Under the pieces are notes generated by a model. That model made no database searches. It saw nothing but the letters and a program-made list of their open reading frames with translations, and was not told the DNA's origin. The translations under genes were made by a program, and so were the position numbers. 64,000 nt of DNA from CAZFVY01 sp964522665. Its GTDB lineage: Bacteria; Verrucomicrobiota; Verrucomicrobiia; Limisphaerales; CAZFVY01. Below, piece by piece: positions 1 through 8,324 of the stretch (its first letter is position 1; each line of letters opens with the position of its first letter). The stretch covers positions 18,539 through 82,538 of the forward strand of contig CAZFVY010000017.1 in NCBI GenBank assembly GCA_964522665.1, written 5' to 3'.

Positions 1-1043
1 GCCGGATGTCGCACGAGGCGCGAAAGCGCCCGGACGCCGCCATAGTCGCTGTACGTCAGACCGTTCTCGGGATGGTGGTAGAGTTGCTGCTGAAACGCCT
101 GCCAAATCAACTCGCCTTCGACGCTGAGTTGCGCGCTGCATTCCTCAAGCTCGTGGCCCAAGTCACGGCACTGCCGCTGCTTCATCGGCTCAAATTCCAC
201 CGCGCCCGCCGGCTTCCATTCCAGCTTTCCGCCGTGAGAGCCAAGCCGCACTCGCAAATCAATCGTTGCGCCGACCGCGCTCAACGGCCGGCGGGCGGGC
301 CGGCGCGCGTTGGTCAGCGCATGGCGCCAGCGCGCGACCTCCTCCGCGCGCCGCCACCCCTGCAACTCCGCTTGAATCTCCTTCGCGTCGGTGACCGCCT
401 CCATAAACGCCGGAATCGCGAAACCTTGTTCCTGAATCGCGTGAGCGAGATACAGCCAGAATTTAATCTCATCCCGCGGCGCCGCCGGCCAGATGCGCAG
501 TTGATCCCAAGGATAGCCGGGAGCCGAATAGCCCAGCTCCAGCAGGTCCGAGCGCGGGATGGTCGAGGAGCCCAGGCGACGACGATAAAGCTCGGTGACT
601 TTGCGGAGGAATTGCGCCTCGTCTTTACGCAACCCCCGACCCAGCGCGGCCGCGACCTTCGCCGCCAGCGCCCCATCCGGGACCGGTTCGCGCCGCGACA
701 GCGGCGCCGCGGCGGGTCTTGGTGACGCCGGCGCCGAAGCCGCGCTCAGCCCGCGGACTTGGGCCACGCTGTTTTCCGCCAGCAACGCCTTCAGCGCGGC
801 GTAAATATGTTTGCAGTCCTCGCCCAACGGGCAACTGCAACTCGCCGTCCAGCCTTCGGTGTCGTCGAAGCAGAAATCAACCTGATAGCGGTCCGAGCCT
901 TGGACCTTGGCCGAAAACGCGCGGCCCGGTTCAAGGCACAGCAACTCCGTCACGCGGCCCGCGCGGAGGTAACTCTCGCCTTTGCGCTGCGTCGGACCGG
1001 AGAAAGACGCCAGAAACGCCTCCGCGTCGTCCGGGTCCTCCAT
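1..1043 (-). CDS. SWIM zinc-finger protein, probably SNF2-helicase associated (3' end outside window)
   Basis: Reading the minus strand from an ATG at 1043 gives an open frame of about 347 codons that runs off the left edge, so the C-terminus is missing. Around residues 70-85 it has the SWIM pattern C-S-C-P-L-G-E-D-C-K-H (CxCxnCxH), a zinc-binding motif that in bacteria usually sits at the N-terminus of SNF2/SWI2-type DNA-dependent ATPases. The following part (Trp-rich, then segments such as ELIWQAFQQQLYHHPENG) fits the spacer before the helicase core, but no Walker motifs are visible in the part that remains. An in-frame GTG seven codons upstream (near 1064) is an alternative start. The SWIM assignment is good; the helicase assignment is inference from family context. 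Confidence 0.72.
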   Translation of the reverse strand, partial: MEDPDDAEAFLASFSGPTQRKGESYLRAGRVTELLCLEPGRAFSAKVQGSDRYQVDFCFDDTEGWTASCSCPLGEDCKHIYAALKALLAENSVAQVRGLSAASAPASPRPAAAPLSRREPVPDGALAAKVAAALGRGLRKDEAQFLRKVTELYRRRLGSSTIPRSDLLELGYSAPGYPWDQLRIWPAAPRDEIKFWLYLAHAIQEQGFAIPAFMEAVTDAKEIQAELQGWRRAEEVARWRHALTNARRPARRPLSAVGATIDLRVRLGSHGGKLEWKPAGAVEFEPMKQRQCRDLGHELEECSAQLSVEGELIWQAFQQQLYHHPENGLTYSDYGGVRALSRLVRHP

Positions 1044-1170
1044 CTTGAATTCGTCGCGTGTCACTCCCGCGAATCTATTTCGCGGCGCGCGAACCGCAAG
1101 CGCCGATTGCAGTCACAGGGAGCGCGACCCATTTCGGCGATCATTCGCCCGGTGACGCCCCAGTGGTCCG

Positions 1171-2295
1171 TTACTTCTTGCGTAGTTCGTCCGTAAATTC
1201 TTTCCAAAGCGCATCGACCGTCTTGCCGGTGTATTTGGCCCACAGCCCCTCCTCGAAGACGCCCTCGCGGCAGGCGGCGTTGAGTTTCTTTACCAGTTCA
1301 TGGTCGTAGTGCCGCTCGATCCAATCCAAAAACCCGGCCGTGGTTTTGTAAGCGTCCGTGTACTTGGCCCGGTCGGGATTGATGCGCGGTCGGGGCGTGT
1401 CCGGCTCGAAATGGAAGAGGCGGATGTCGTCCGCTATTCCCTCGACCAACCAGCCCGGCGGCCGCTGGTAACCTTGCTTCGTCCCCGAGTAGGCCTGGAC
1501 GACGTGGGTCAATTCGTGGATGACCATGCCCCAATCATTCGTGTGACCTTTCAGATACGGCGCCCCGATCCGGATGCCGTTCACGCTCGTGTCGGCGACT
1601 CCGCGCATGTCCTTTAAGAACAACAAGCGCGTGGCCAGCGGCGGCTCGAAATTCTCGCTCGGCAGCAGAGCCACCAGTTGCGGGTACCATTCCAAACAAA
1701 GCTGCTGGGCGCGCTTGCCCCAGTCCGCCAATTCGGGAACTTCGGACGTATCCACGCCAATGCGCAGCGTCTGCGCGACGCGTGACGGCTGGGGCGCCGG
1801 CGCGAAAAAGATTTCGCGAATCGCCACCGGCCCCGCCTGGCGTTTGGTCGGATGTATCCGCACCGCCCGGACGGCTTGCCGAGTGAAATTTGTTCCGGCC
1901 CCGCCCGCGGCGAACGCGGCGACCGCGTGAAACTCCCGTCCGTCCGCGGAGATTTCCACCACGGCGTCGGTCAGGCGAAATCGCCCGCCCGGCGCTCCGG
2001 TCTCGACTGAAACGCGATTCAAATTCAACGGTCGCGAGAAGCGCAGCGTGAAATCGTCCTTTTCATCCGGCGCGCGTCGGGAGCGGAAGTAAGTCTCACG
2101 ATCGCCATCGACGGCCAGCGTGGCCCGATTCGTTTGGTAGGTTGGCAGCGTCGTCTCGACGCTCACTTCGAAAGGCGCTCGGTCCGCGCCGGACCATCGG
2201 CCTATGATCCCGCTTCGGCAGGCGGTGAGGAGCGCGAGGCCGGCGAGCGTCGTAACGGCGAGCGCGAAGCGAGCGAAGGGGGGAGGTGGTTTCAT
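1171..2295 (-). CDS. Secreted lipoprotein with discoidin-like domain and basic-secretory-protein metallopeptidase domain
   Basis: A 374-residue protein. The N-terminus is a lipoprotein signal: a hydrophobic stretch followed by LALLTAC, with Cys26 as the likely lipidated residue, so it is probably anchored in the cell envelope. Residues about 45-165 look like an F5/8-type (discoidin) sandwich, with phrases such as FTLRFSRPLNLNRVSVETG. Residues about 190-370 match the plant basic secretory protein (BSP) family, with HELTH at residues 260-264 as the zinc-binding HExxH motif, followed by GWLVEGIADDIR, where a third ligand region is usual in this gluzincin-like group. The substrate is unknown. It is a single gene with no obvious partner; 127 bp separate it from the SWIM gene downstream. 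Confidence 0.8.
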   Translation of the reverse strand: MKPPPPFARFALAVTTLAGLALLTACRSGIIGRWSGADRAPFEVSVETTLPTYQTNRATLAVDGDRETYFRSRRAPDEKDDFTLRFSRPLNLNRVSVETGAPGGRFRLTDAVVEISADGREFHAVAAFAAGGAGTNFTRQAVRAVRIHPTKRQAGPVAIREIFFAPAPQPSRVAQTLRIGVDTSEVPELADWGKRAQQLCLEWYPQLVALLPSENFEPPLATRLLFLKDMRGVADTSVNGIRIGAPYLKGHTNDWGMVIHELTHVVQAYSGTKQGYQRPPGWLVEGIADDIRLFHFEPDTPRPRINPDRAKYTDAYKTTAGFLDWIERHYDHELVKKLNAACREGVFEEGLWAKYTGKTVDALWKEFTDELRKK

Positions 2296-2706
2296 ACGAA
2301 TTCACGAAGTCAGTATTTAACGCGCGAATCTTGGCAAAACCGGCGAGGTTGAACAGAAGAAATCGATCGGAAGTCGCCGCGCGTGGTATGGAGTGCGTCG
2401 GCAGAGCGAAGCGGCGACGACGCTATCGTGGGCCAGGACGCGTGTTCTGGTTCGGGTTGTTCAATCGCCGCTTCGGGGCTTAAGGCGGTGTCGCGCTACG
2501 CTTGCCACGGCGCTCCAAGGCGCGTCCGAGCATTTGGATAGGCGCGATATTTGAGCGCCGCCGCCCGCGGGGGCGCCTAAGTCTGCCCGCCGACGAGCAT
2601 TCCGAGCGGAATGCCTTCGTCTCACGCCCGACGCGCGCATCGAGTTGCTCTCTACCGCTGACCGGCGCTACCGCCGCTCGCGGCTCTACCTGAACCAAGC
2701 TCGCGC
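2296..2706. other. Intergenic stretch without a convincing gene
   Basis: About 410 bp between two minus-strand genes. Open frames here are Arg/Pro/Ser-rich and lack family features, so I read them as spurious. The only structure noted is a perfect 8-bp inverted repeat with a 2-base centre at 2597-2614 (GCATTCCG..CGGAATGC) with no following T tract. The GC-rich, direct-repeat-like character resembles other spacers in this window. Confidence 0.5.
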
Positions 2707-3579
2707 CTACTCGCGCAGGCTCACTTTGTCGGCCGTGGGAAAATCCGCGGGAACCTTTTGCGTCACTTTGCCAGTCGCGGCCCACTCGACGCCACGCTGA
2801 AGGGTCGTGATGAAACCGACGCATTTTTGCGCGGTGATGTCCCGGCCGTTGTTGTGGCCGAGAGCGGTGTGGAAGACGCGGCCTTGCCCGAAGCGGATGA
2901 CCATCAGCAGCGGTTCGTCTTCGCCCGAGCCGCGGCTCTCCTTGGTGGACATGGCGGTCGCCAGCACGGTCACGTTCTGGGCTGGCCCGCGGAGACGATC
3001 ATACAATTCGTCCTTGGCGTGGAGCCAATGCGGCGGAAGACCGGCCATGATCGGGTGCTCGGGCGCGCGGACGTCGAGCAGAAACGGATGTTGTTGCCCG
3101 TGGCTGCCGCCTACGCCGGGCGTCATATCGGGGCGGAACGCGCCGTCGCGCAGCCGCAGGTACGGTCCCGATTTCTCGTTGCGGCCATTCCAGCCGCCGA
3201 CGCCGACCATCTCGTTGAACTCCGGCCAATCGGGAAAAGCGTTGTCCGCCGCGTGCACCGTCACGAAGCCGCCGCCGCCGCGGACAAAGGCGACCAATGC
3301 CGCCTGCGTTTCCTTTGGCCACGGGTCGCCGTTGTAATTCGAGATGATCACCTTGTAGGCGCTAAAGTCAGGCTTGAAACCGCTGAGGTCGCCGCCGCCG
3401 GGCGGCGTGGTCGCGACGTCCACCGTGAAGAGGCCGGTCTCCTCGAGGACCTGTTTCAAGTGCGGCGTGGTCGCTTTGAAATCGTGGTTGTTCTGCCCGT
3501 CAATGATCAGCGCTCGCAGCGGCGCCGCGCGAAGGTCCGCGCCAATCGCCAGCGCGGCCAGAATAAGCAAGGTTTTCAT
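2707..3579 (-). CDS. Secreted ThuA-domain protein
   Basis: A 290-residue protein when started at the ATG at 3579 (MKTLLILAALAIGADLRAA), which gives a clean Sec signal peptide; an upstream start at 3597 would add six residues before it. The mature part is a ThuA (trehalose-utilisation-like) domain with a class-I glutamine-amidotransferase-like fold: RALIIDGQNNHDFKAT at the start, VIISNYNGDPWP, then GGGFVTVHAADNAFPDWPEF and HPIMAGLP, ending with GRVFHTALGHN. In Planctomycetes and Verrucomicrobia these domains are common in secreted proteins linked to sugar metabolism, but the catalysed reaction is generally unknown. It lies 14 bp downstream of the DUF4337 gene on the same strand, so co-transcription is possible. 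Confidence 0.88.
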   Translation of the reverse strand: MKTLLILAALAIGADLRAAPLRALIIDGQNNHDFKATTPHLKQVLEETGLFTVDVATTPPGGGDLSGFKPDFSAYKVIISNYNGDPWPKETQAALVAFVRGGGGFVTVHAADNAFPDWPEFNEMVGVGGWNGRNEKSGPYLRLRDGAFRPDMTPGVGGSHGQQHPFLLDVRAPEHPIMAGLPPHWLHAKDELYDRLRGPAQNVTVLATAMSTKESRGSGEDEPLLMVIRFGQGRVFHTALGHNNGRDITAQKCVGFITTLQRGVEWAATGKVTQKVPADFPTADKVSLRE

Positions 3580-3593
3580 GGCGGAACCATAGC

Positions 3594-4133
3594 TCATTTA
3601 CCCAACAAACCCAGCGCCAAAAAGAAAACTCCCACGCCGCCGAAAACCAGGCTGACGCTCCAAAAACGCCGCCGCTTCGTCAGCACGGAAATCGCCGCGA
3701 CGGCGATGGCCACCTGGAACAACGTCACGCCGCGCGCGAAGGTGAGATGGCGCTTCAGATGCGCCTCGGACGCTTGTTCACTCGTCTTCGCTTTGCCTTG
3801 GATTTCCTCCTGTTCCTCCTTGTAACGCGCGAGCCTCTCCTCGTCCTTCGGATCGATTCGCTTGTGGTCCGACGCGAATAACTCGAGCTTCATCCCCAGC
3901 ACGCCGGCCTTGATCCCTTTGGCCTGATAGTAGCCCCATTCATCCGACGCGCGGATGCGCTCGATCATCGCCTCATTGGAATGATGCCCGGCCAGCAGCG
4001 AGGTCACCGCCGCCAGCGCCGCCAGCAGCGCGGAGGTCAACGCCACGCCCATCGTCCACGATTCGTTGGAATGTCGGGCGTGATGATCAATGGTCTCTTG
4101 CGCGTGCTCCAACGGAACTTCGGGGTCTTCCAT
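3594..4133 (-). CDS. DUF4337 family membrane protein
   Basis: A 179-residue protein matching the DUF4337 pattern: an acidic and histidine-rich N-terminus (HAQETIDHHARHSNESW), a first membrane segment at about 28-47 (MGVALTSALLAALAAVTSLLAG), a cytoplasmic or periplasmic helical region containing SNEAMIERIRASDEWGYYQAKGIK, and two closely spaced C-terminal membrane segments (about 132-148 and 158-177). DUF4337 proteins are small inner-membrane proteins of unknown function, often with this W-x-x-Y-Q-A-K signature. The gene sits directly upstream of the ThuA gene on the minus strand. Confidence 0.85.
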   Translation of the reverse strand: MEDPEVPLEHAQETIDHHARHSNESWTMGVALTSALLAALAAVTSLLAGHHSNEAMIERIRASDEWGYYQAKGIKAGVLGMKLELFASDHKRIDPKDEERLARYKEEQEEIQGKAKTSEQASEAHLKRHLTFARGVTLFQVAIAVAAISVLTKRRRFWSVSLVFGGVGVFFLALGLLGK

Positions 4134-4298
4134 AATCTTAATCGTGTCGGGCCGTGACGGGCGCCATTAAAGCCCAGCTCCCGCGCGGGGCAATCCTAAA
4201 CCGCGCGAGGCCACGACGGAGAGGCAGGGCGGTTTCTAAGTGCAGTCTATTGTGATCTTCATTTGACAAACGAGCCACCCGTGATTATCCTAAAGCCC

Positions 4299-7200
4299 AT
4301 GGACTGGGGAACACATTATCGCGCGCGCTCCCTCATTTGCGTCGCCCTGCTTTTTTGGACTACCACGACGGTTTTCGGGCAGGGCACGGTGCAATTGAGC
4401 AATTTTATCCCCGGTCAGCTTGATGCCCCGGTTCTGGCTTTGGACGGCGTGTCCCACCTCAGCGGCAACGATGGCGGCTGGCGCTATATCATCCAGCTTT
4501 TCGCCGGATCGGCCACCAACCAACTTGCCCCCGCTGGCGTGGCGGTAAGCGTCGGGACCGGCGCGTCCGCCGGGTACGCCGCCACCAATACGGTCGTCTC
4601 CATTCCGGGCGTGGCGCCGGGCGCCACCGCCTATTGCCAATTGCGGGTCTGGAACGCGCTCTCTTCGCCAGACTACGGGATCGCGGTCACGAATTACCTC
4701 AGCTTTCACGCCGAATCCCTCGTCATCCCGGTCACGACCGGTCCAAGCAACTACACTTCGATCGCCCAAATTCCGACGCTCTCCGGCCTCAAGGCGTTTC
4801 AATTGCGCACACCCGGCGTCGTCTGGGTGAACAATCACATTCCCGGCGTGGTGGACGCGCCGGCGCTGGACCTCGACGGCGTCACCCGTTTGGACGGGAC
4901 GAACGGCGGAACCTTTTACGGGATGGAACTGTACGCCGGACCAGCGCCAGATCAGCTTCACGCAAATCTGGTTTTCTTGTCCATTGGGTCGGGAGCGCGG
5001 GCGGGCTACGTCTTGTCAACGAACTACGCGGCCACGATCCCAAGCGTCACTTCGGGCGAAGTGGCCTATTGTCAACTGCGAGTTTACGACCTCAACCAGG
5101 CCCATTCCTACGAAATCGCCGTCGCCGAAGGCGCCGCCCACGCGGAGTCGGCCATCGTGCCGGTGATCACCGGCTTCACGAACACGGTCCCCCCAAACGT
5201 CACTCAACAACCGCCGCTGATCGGGCTGACCGCGTTTCAACTTCACCGTTCTGGTCCCGGGCAAATCAGCTTTCTCAATTTCGTGCCTGGGACGCTGAAC
5301 GCGCCGGTGTTTGACACGGATGGGTCCACCCCCCTCGCGGGCGCGGGGTATCTCGCGCAGCTTTATTACCGCGCGGCTTTCGCGACCAATGCCCCGTTGA
5401 CCGCGGTCGGTTCTCCCGTCCCGTTCGGCGTCGGCCCCAACGCCGGCTATTGGAGTCCGCTGACCAACGGCGCCGCCACGCTGACGCTTGCCAACGTCCC
5501 CGCCGGCCAGGCGGCCGTGGTGCAAGTCGTCGTTTGGGAGGCGGCGAAGGGTTCGACCTATGAAGCGGCCGGCCGCGCGTTGGGCAAGCGCGGAACGTCG
5601 GCGCTTCTCCAGGTCACGGTTGGCGGCGATGGCGCGCCGCCGGCGGTTCTGACCGGCCTGACCGCCTTCAAATTAAATGACCCGATTTCCGGCACGGTAA
5701 ACTTCAGCAACCATGTTCCCGGACTGGTGGACGCGCCCGTGACCTATTTTGATTTCTCGTCAATTCCGGCGAAACCAGCGCCTTTGGCCGGCTCGAACTA
5801 TGTCGCCCAGCTTTATGCCGCCCCGGACTATGGCGGCTTGACCAACCAGGATAATAGCGGCGGTGACGCGAGCGCCAATCTGGCGCCAATGGGAATTCCG
5901 GTTCCATTCGGTACCGGAGCACAGGCCGGTTACTGGCTGCCCGCCGGCGACGGAACCGTCGCCATAACGAACGTCGAAGCGGGCGACTACGCGCTCGTGC
6001 AGGTCCGGATCTGGGATGCCCGCGCGAGCGCGACCTACGAGCAGGCGTTGAGCAGTGGCGCCTATGGAGTCAGCTCCCCGATTCGCCTTCGTACCGGCGG
6101 AGGCGGCGCGCCGCCGGCGCTTTTAACTGGCCTCAACCCGATTCAATTTGGCCCGTCTCCAAACGACGCGGTGATTGACTTCCGGAATCTTATTCCCGGG
6201 ATATTGGATAATCCGGCGATTGGGCCGGACGGCGCCCGTCTGGCGGGAACCAATTATCTGGCGCAACTCTACTTGGCTCAGGATCCCTTCTCCGACCCGA
6301 GCGGACAACAGGGAGTTCCCGTTGGCGCACCGGCGCCTTTCGGGGTTGGACCGGCGGCAGGCTATTGGCAGCCGGGCTTGGATTCAACGCGCGTTATCCA
6401 CGTTTCGAGCGGCTGCTGCGCGTGGGTCGAAGTCAGAGTATGGGATGCCACCTTCGGCGCCACGTTCGAGACCGCCGGCGCCGGTCCCCGAGTGATTTCA
6501 AACCGACAAACGGTTTCGGTCGGTTACCAAGCCACTCTGAACCAAATCGGCGTTATCTCGCTGCAGGCCCACGGTTTTCCAACGATCACCCTGAGCGATC
6601 CCAGCCGGGCGAACGCCGTTTTCGATCGTACCGCCCCGAATTTGCGGGCCGGCTTTCTCGCGCAAGTGTTCGTCGCCGTCGCCGTCACCAACGTTCCGGT
6701 CGCGCCCGGCCAGCCGGGATACCCCACGAATTTCCTGGCGGTCGGCGTCCCTGTCCCGGTGGATACGACAAACGTGTCTTTCGGCATCGCTCGATTTCCG
6801 ACGAACGCCGTGATCGAGATTTCCTTCTTGAAACCAGGACAATTGGCCTATGCGCGAGTGCGCGCTTGGGATGGCGCCAAAGGGGCCACCTACGCCGCTT
6901 GCGTCGCCAATGGCGGCGAGTACGGCGAATCGTCAAGTGACTTGAGCGATAACTTTGCCCCGTATTTCACCGGCAATCAACTCGATCAGTCGCCCGTCCC
7001 GCTGGCGTTCAGTTCCTATATCTTCGTGGCGGTCACGAAAACCCTCACTCTGCCGTTGGGATTGAGCCTCATTTCCAGCCCGTTTTTGAGCACGACGGCG
7101 ACGCTCGACGAGTTGCTGCCCAATCCACCGGAAGGAACGACCGTTTACCTTTTTGACAACGCGACCCAGACTTATCAGGTCAGCTCGTTCTCCTACTTTG

Positions 7201-7550
7201 TTGGCTGGTGGCCGCGGGGCAGCCCAGGTTTCAACGCGGGCCGCGCCGGGTTCATTTCGATTCCCTCCAATGCGCCGGTTACGCTTTCGTTTACGGGCGA
7301 GTCGGCGCCGCCGACGCCGATCACCGCGCGCCCGTCCAGCCCGCGATTTTACCTGCTAGGCTGCAGCGCGGAGCAGCCTTGTCAGTTCCCGGACCTATTT
7401 AGCTTCCCGCCGATCGACGGCGACACCGCCTACCGCTGGGCCAGCGGCAAATGGGTGATCAGTTCGTATCAGTTCGGCGCCTGGTCCGGCTCGCCTCCAA
7501 CCATCAACCCGGGCGAGGCCCTTTTTTTCCGTCTGATGCCGGGACCTTAA
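4299..7550 (+). CDS. Large secreted protein made of six tandem ~145-residue modules plus a C-terminal domain
   Basis: About 1083 residues from the ATG at 4299 (TTG at 4263 and GTG at 4281 are alternatives). A signal peptide ends near VFGQGTV. Six consecutive modules follow, each about 145 residues, built around the same phrases: G-T-V-x-x-S-N-x-x-P-G-x-x-D-A-P-V, then AQLY, a PVPFGxGxxAGYW-like segment, VQVRVWD, TYE, and LTGLxxFxL closing each module. Modules one to five are clear; the sixth is degenerate. The final 160 residues form a different domain starting LPLGLSLISSPF and ending in NPGEALFFRLMPGP. There is no PEP-CTERM signal on this protein. The single-module paralogue follows at 7629. 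Function is unknown; a secreted surface or matrix role is inference. Confidence 0.8.
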   Translation: MDWGTHYRARSLICVALLFWTTTTVFGQGTVQLSNFIPGQLDAPVLALDGVSHLSGNDGGWRYIIQLFAGSATNQLAPAGVAVSVGTGASAGYAATNTVVSIPGVAPGATAYCQLRVWNALSSPDYGIAVTNYLSFHAESLVIPVTTGPSNYTSIAQIPTLSGLKAFQLRTPGVVWVNNHIPGVVDAPALDLDGVTRLDGTNGGTFYGMELYAGPAPDQLHANLVFLSIGSGARAGYVLSTNYAATIPSVTSGEVAYCQLRVYDLNQAHSYEIAVAEGAAHAESAIVPVITGFTNTVPPNVTQQPPLIGLTAFQLHRSGPGQISFLNFVPGTLNAPVFDTDGSTPLAGAGYLAQLYYRAAFATNAPLTAVGSPVPFGVGPNAGYWSPLTNGAATLTLANVPAGQAAVVQVVVWEAAKGSTYEAAGRALGKRGTSALLQVTVGGDGAPPAVLTGLTAFKLNDPISGTVNFSNHVPGLVDAPVTYFDFSSIPAKPAPLAGSNYVAQLYAAPDYGGLTNQDNSGGDASANLAPMGIPVPFGTGAQAGYWLPAGDGTVAITNVEAGDYALVQVRIWDARASATYEQALSSGAYGVSSPIRLRTGGGGAPPALLTGLNPIQFGPSPNDAVIDFRNLIPGILDNPAIGPDGARLAGTNYLAQLYLAQDPFSDPSGQQGVPVGAPAPFGVGPAAGYWQPGLDSTRVIHVSSGCCAWVEVRVWDATFGATFETAGAGPRVISNRQTVSVGYQATLNQIGVISLQAHGFPTITLSDPSRANAVFDRTAPNLRAGFLAQVFVAVAVTNVPVAPGQPGYPTNFLAVGVPVPVDTTNVSFGIARFPTNAVIEISFLKPGQLAYARVRAWDGAKGATYAACVANGGEYGESSSDLSDNFAPYFTGNQLDQSPVPLAFSSYIFVAVTKTLTLPLGLSLISSPFLSTTATLDELLPNPPEGTTVYLFDNATQTYQVSSFSYFVGWWPRGSPGFNAGRAGFISIPSNAPVTLSFTGESAPPTPITARPSSPRFYLLGCSAEQPCQFPDLFSFPPIDGDTAYRWASGKWVISSYQFGAWSGSPPTINPGEALFFRLMPGP

Positions 7551-7628
7551 TTGCCGGTGTCACGCCACGGCGCGTTCAGGGCCATGCCGAAAACGCGGCC
7601 GCAGACGAATGCCGATCACCAACGAGTT

Positions 7629-8306
7629 ATGAAATCACTCTTGAAAGCCGTAACCCGGGCGTTCCTGGCCTTGCTGCTCTTGGTCGGTCGCCCTCACGCC
7701 TTCGCGCAAGGAACGGTATTCTTTTCCAACCTGGACACGAGCGCCGGCGTAAACGCTCCCGTGTTCGACATCGATGGCCTCACTCGTTTGACCGGCGCTT
7801 CATTTTTCGTTCAGCTGCTCGCCGGCCCAAGTCCGACCAGCCTGGCGCCGGCGCCGCCCGTGGCGAGCGGATTTAATACCGGCTACTGGGGCAGCGCCGG
7901 TGACAGTCTGAACCGGATTATTCCGAACGTGGGGCCGAACAGCGTCGCGTACGTCCAAATCCAGGTATGGTCCACGGCTTTAGGATCAACTTATGATCAG
8001 GTGGTCGCCGCCAACGGTCGGCATGGGGTGTCGGCGGTATTCACCGTCGTGACCGGCGGCGACACGCAGGGCGGAACCTTGCCCCCGAGTTTCCCGGGCG
8101 TTCTCACCGGCTTCCGTGGATTCGAACTGACCGGCAAGGATCCCGCCTCGACCGTTCCCGAGCCAAGCGCGCCGCTGCTGCTCGGGATGGCGGCCGGCGC
8201 CGCCGCGCTGTTCCGGCGCCGAGGCTTCGGCGGCCAAACGCGGGCAGCGGGCGAAAATGAAACGCTCACTCACCGGCATTATCTATTCAGCGATAACCTC
8301 GGTTGA
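7629..8306 (+). CDS. PEP-CTERM sorting protein with a single module of the same family as its upstream neighbour
   Basis: A 225-residue protein from the ATG at 7629 (MKSLLKAVTRAFLALLLL, Sec signal cleaved near FAQGTV). The mature part is one copy of the module repeated six times in the upstream gene: FFSNLDTSAGVNAPVFDIDG, FFVQLLAGP, NTGYWG, VQIQVWSTALGSTYDQ, VVTGGD and VLTGFRGFEL. Near residue 176 it carries a PEP-CTERM sorting signal: VPEPSAP, a hydrophobic helix, and the basic cluster FRRRG. This is the class processed by exosortase in EPS-producing Gram-negative bacteria. Unusually, about 26 polar residues follow the basic cluster, where PEP-CTERM proteins normally stop. It lies 78 bp after the six-module gene. 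Confidence 0.85.
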   Translation: MKSLLKAVTRAFLALLLLVGRPHAFAQGTVFFSNLDTSAGVNAPVFDIDGLTRLTGASFFVQLLAGPSPTSLAPAPPVASGFNTGYWGSAGDSLNRIIPNVGPNSVAYVQIQVWSTALGSTYDQVVAANGRHGVSAVFTVVTGGDTQGGTLPPSFPGVLTGFRGFELTGKDPASTVPEPSAPLLLGMAAGAAALFRRRGFGGQTRAAGENETLTHRHYLFSDNLG

Positions 8307-8324
8307 GTTTCCGCGCAACTTCGA

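Noticed and set aside
6..725. Plus-strand open frame over the SWIM gene
   Set aside because: Arg/Gln-rich and without family character; it is the opposite strand of a clear SWIM-domain protein.
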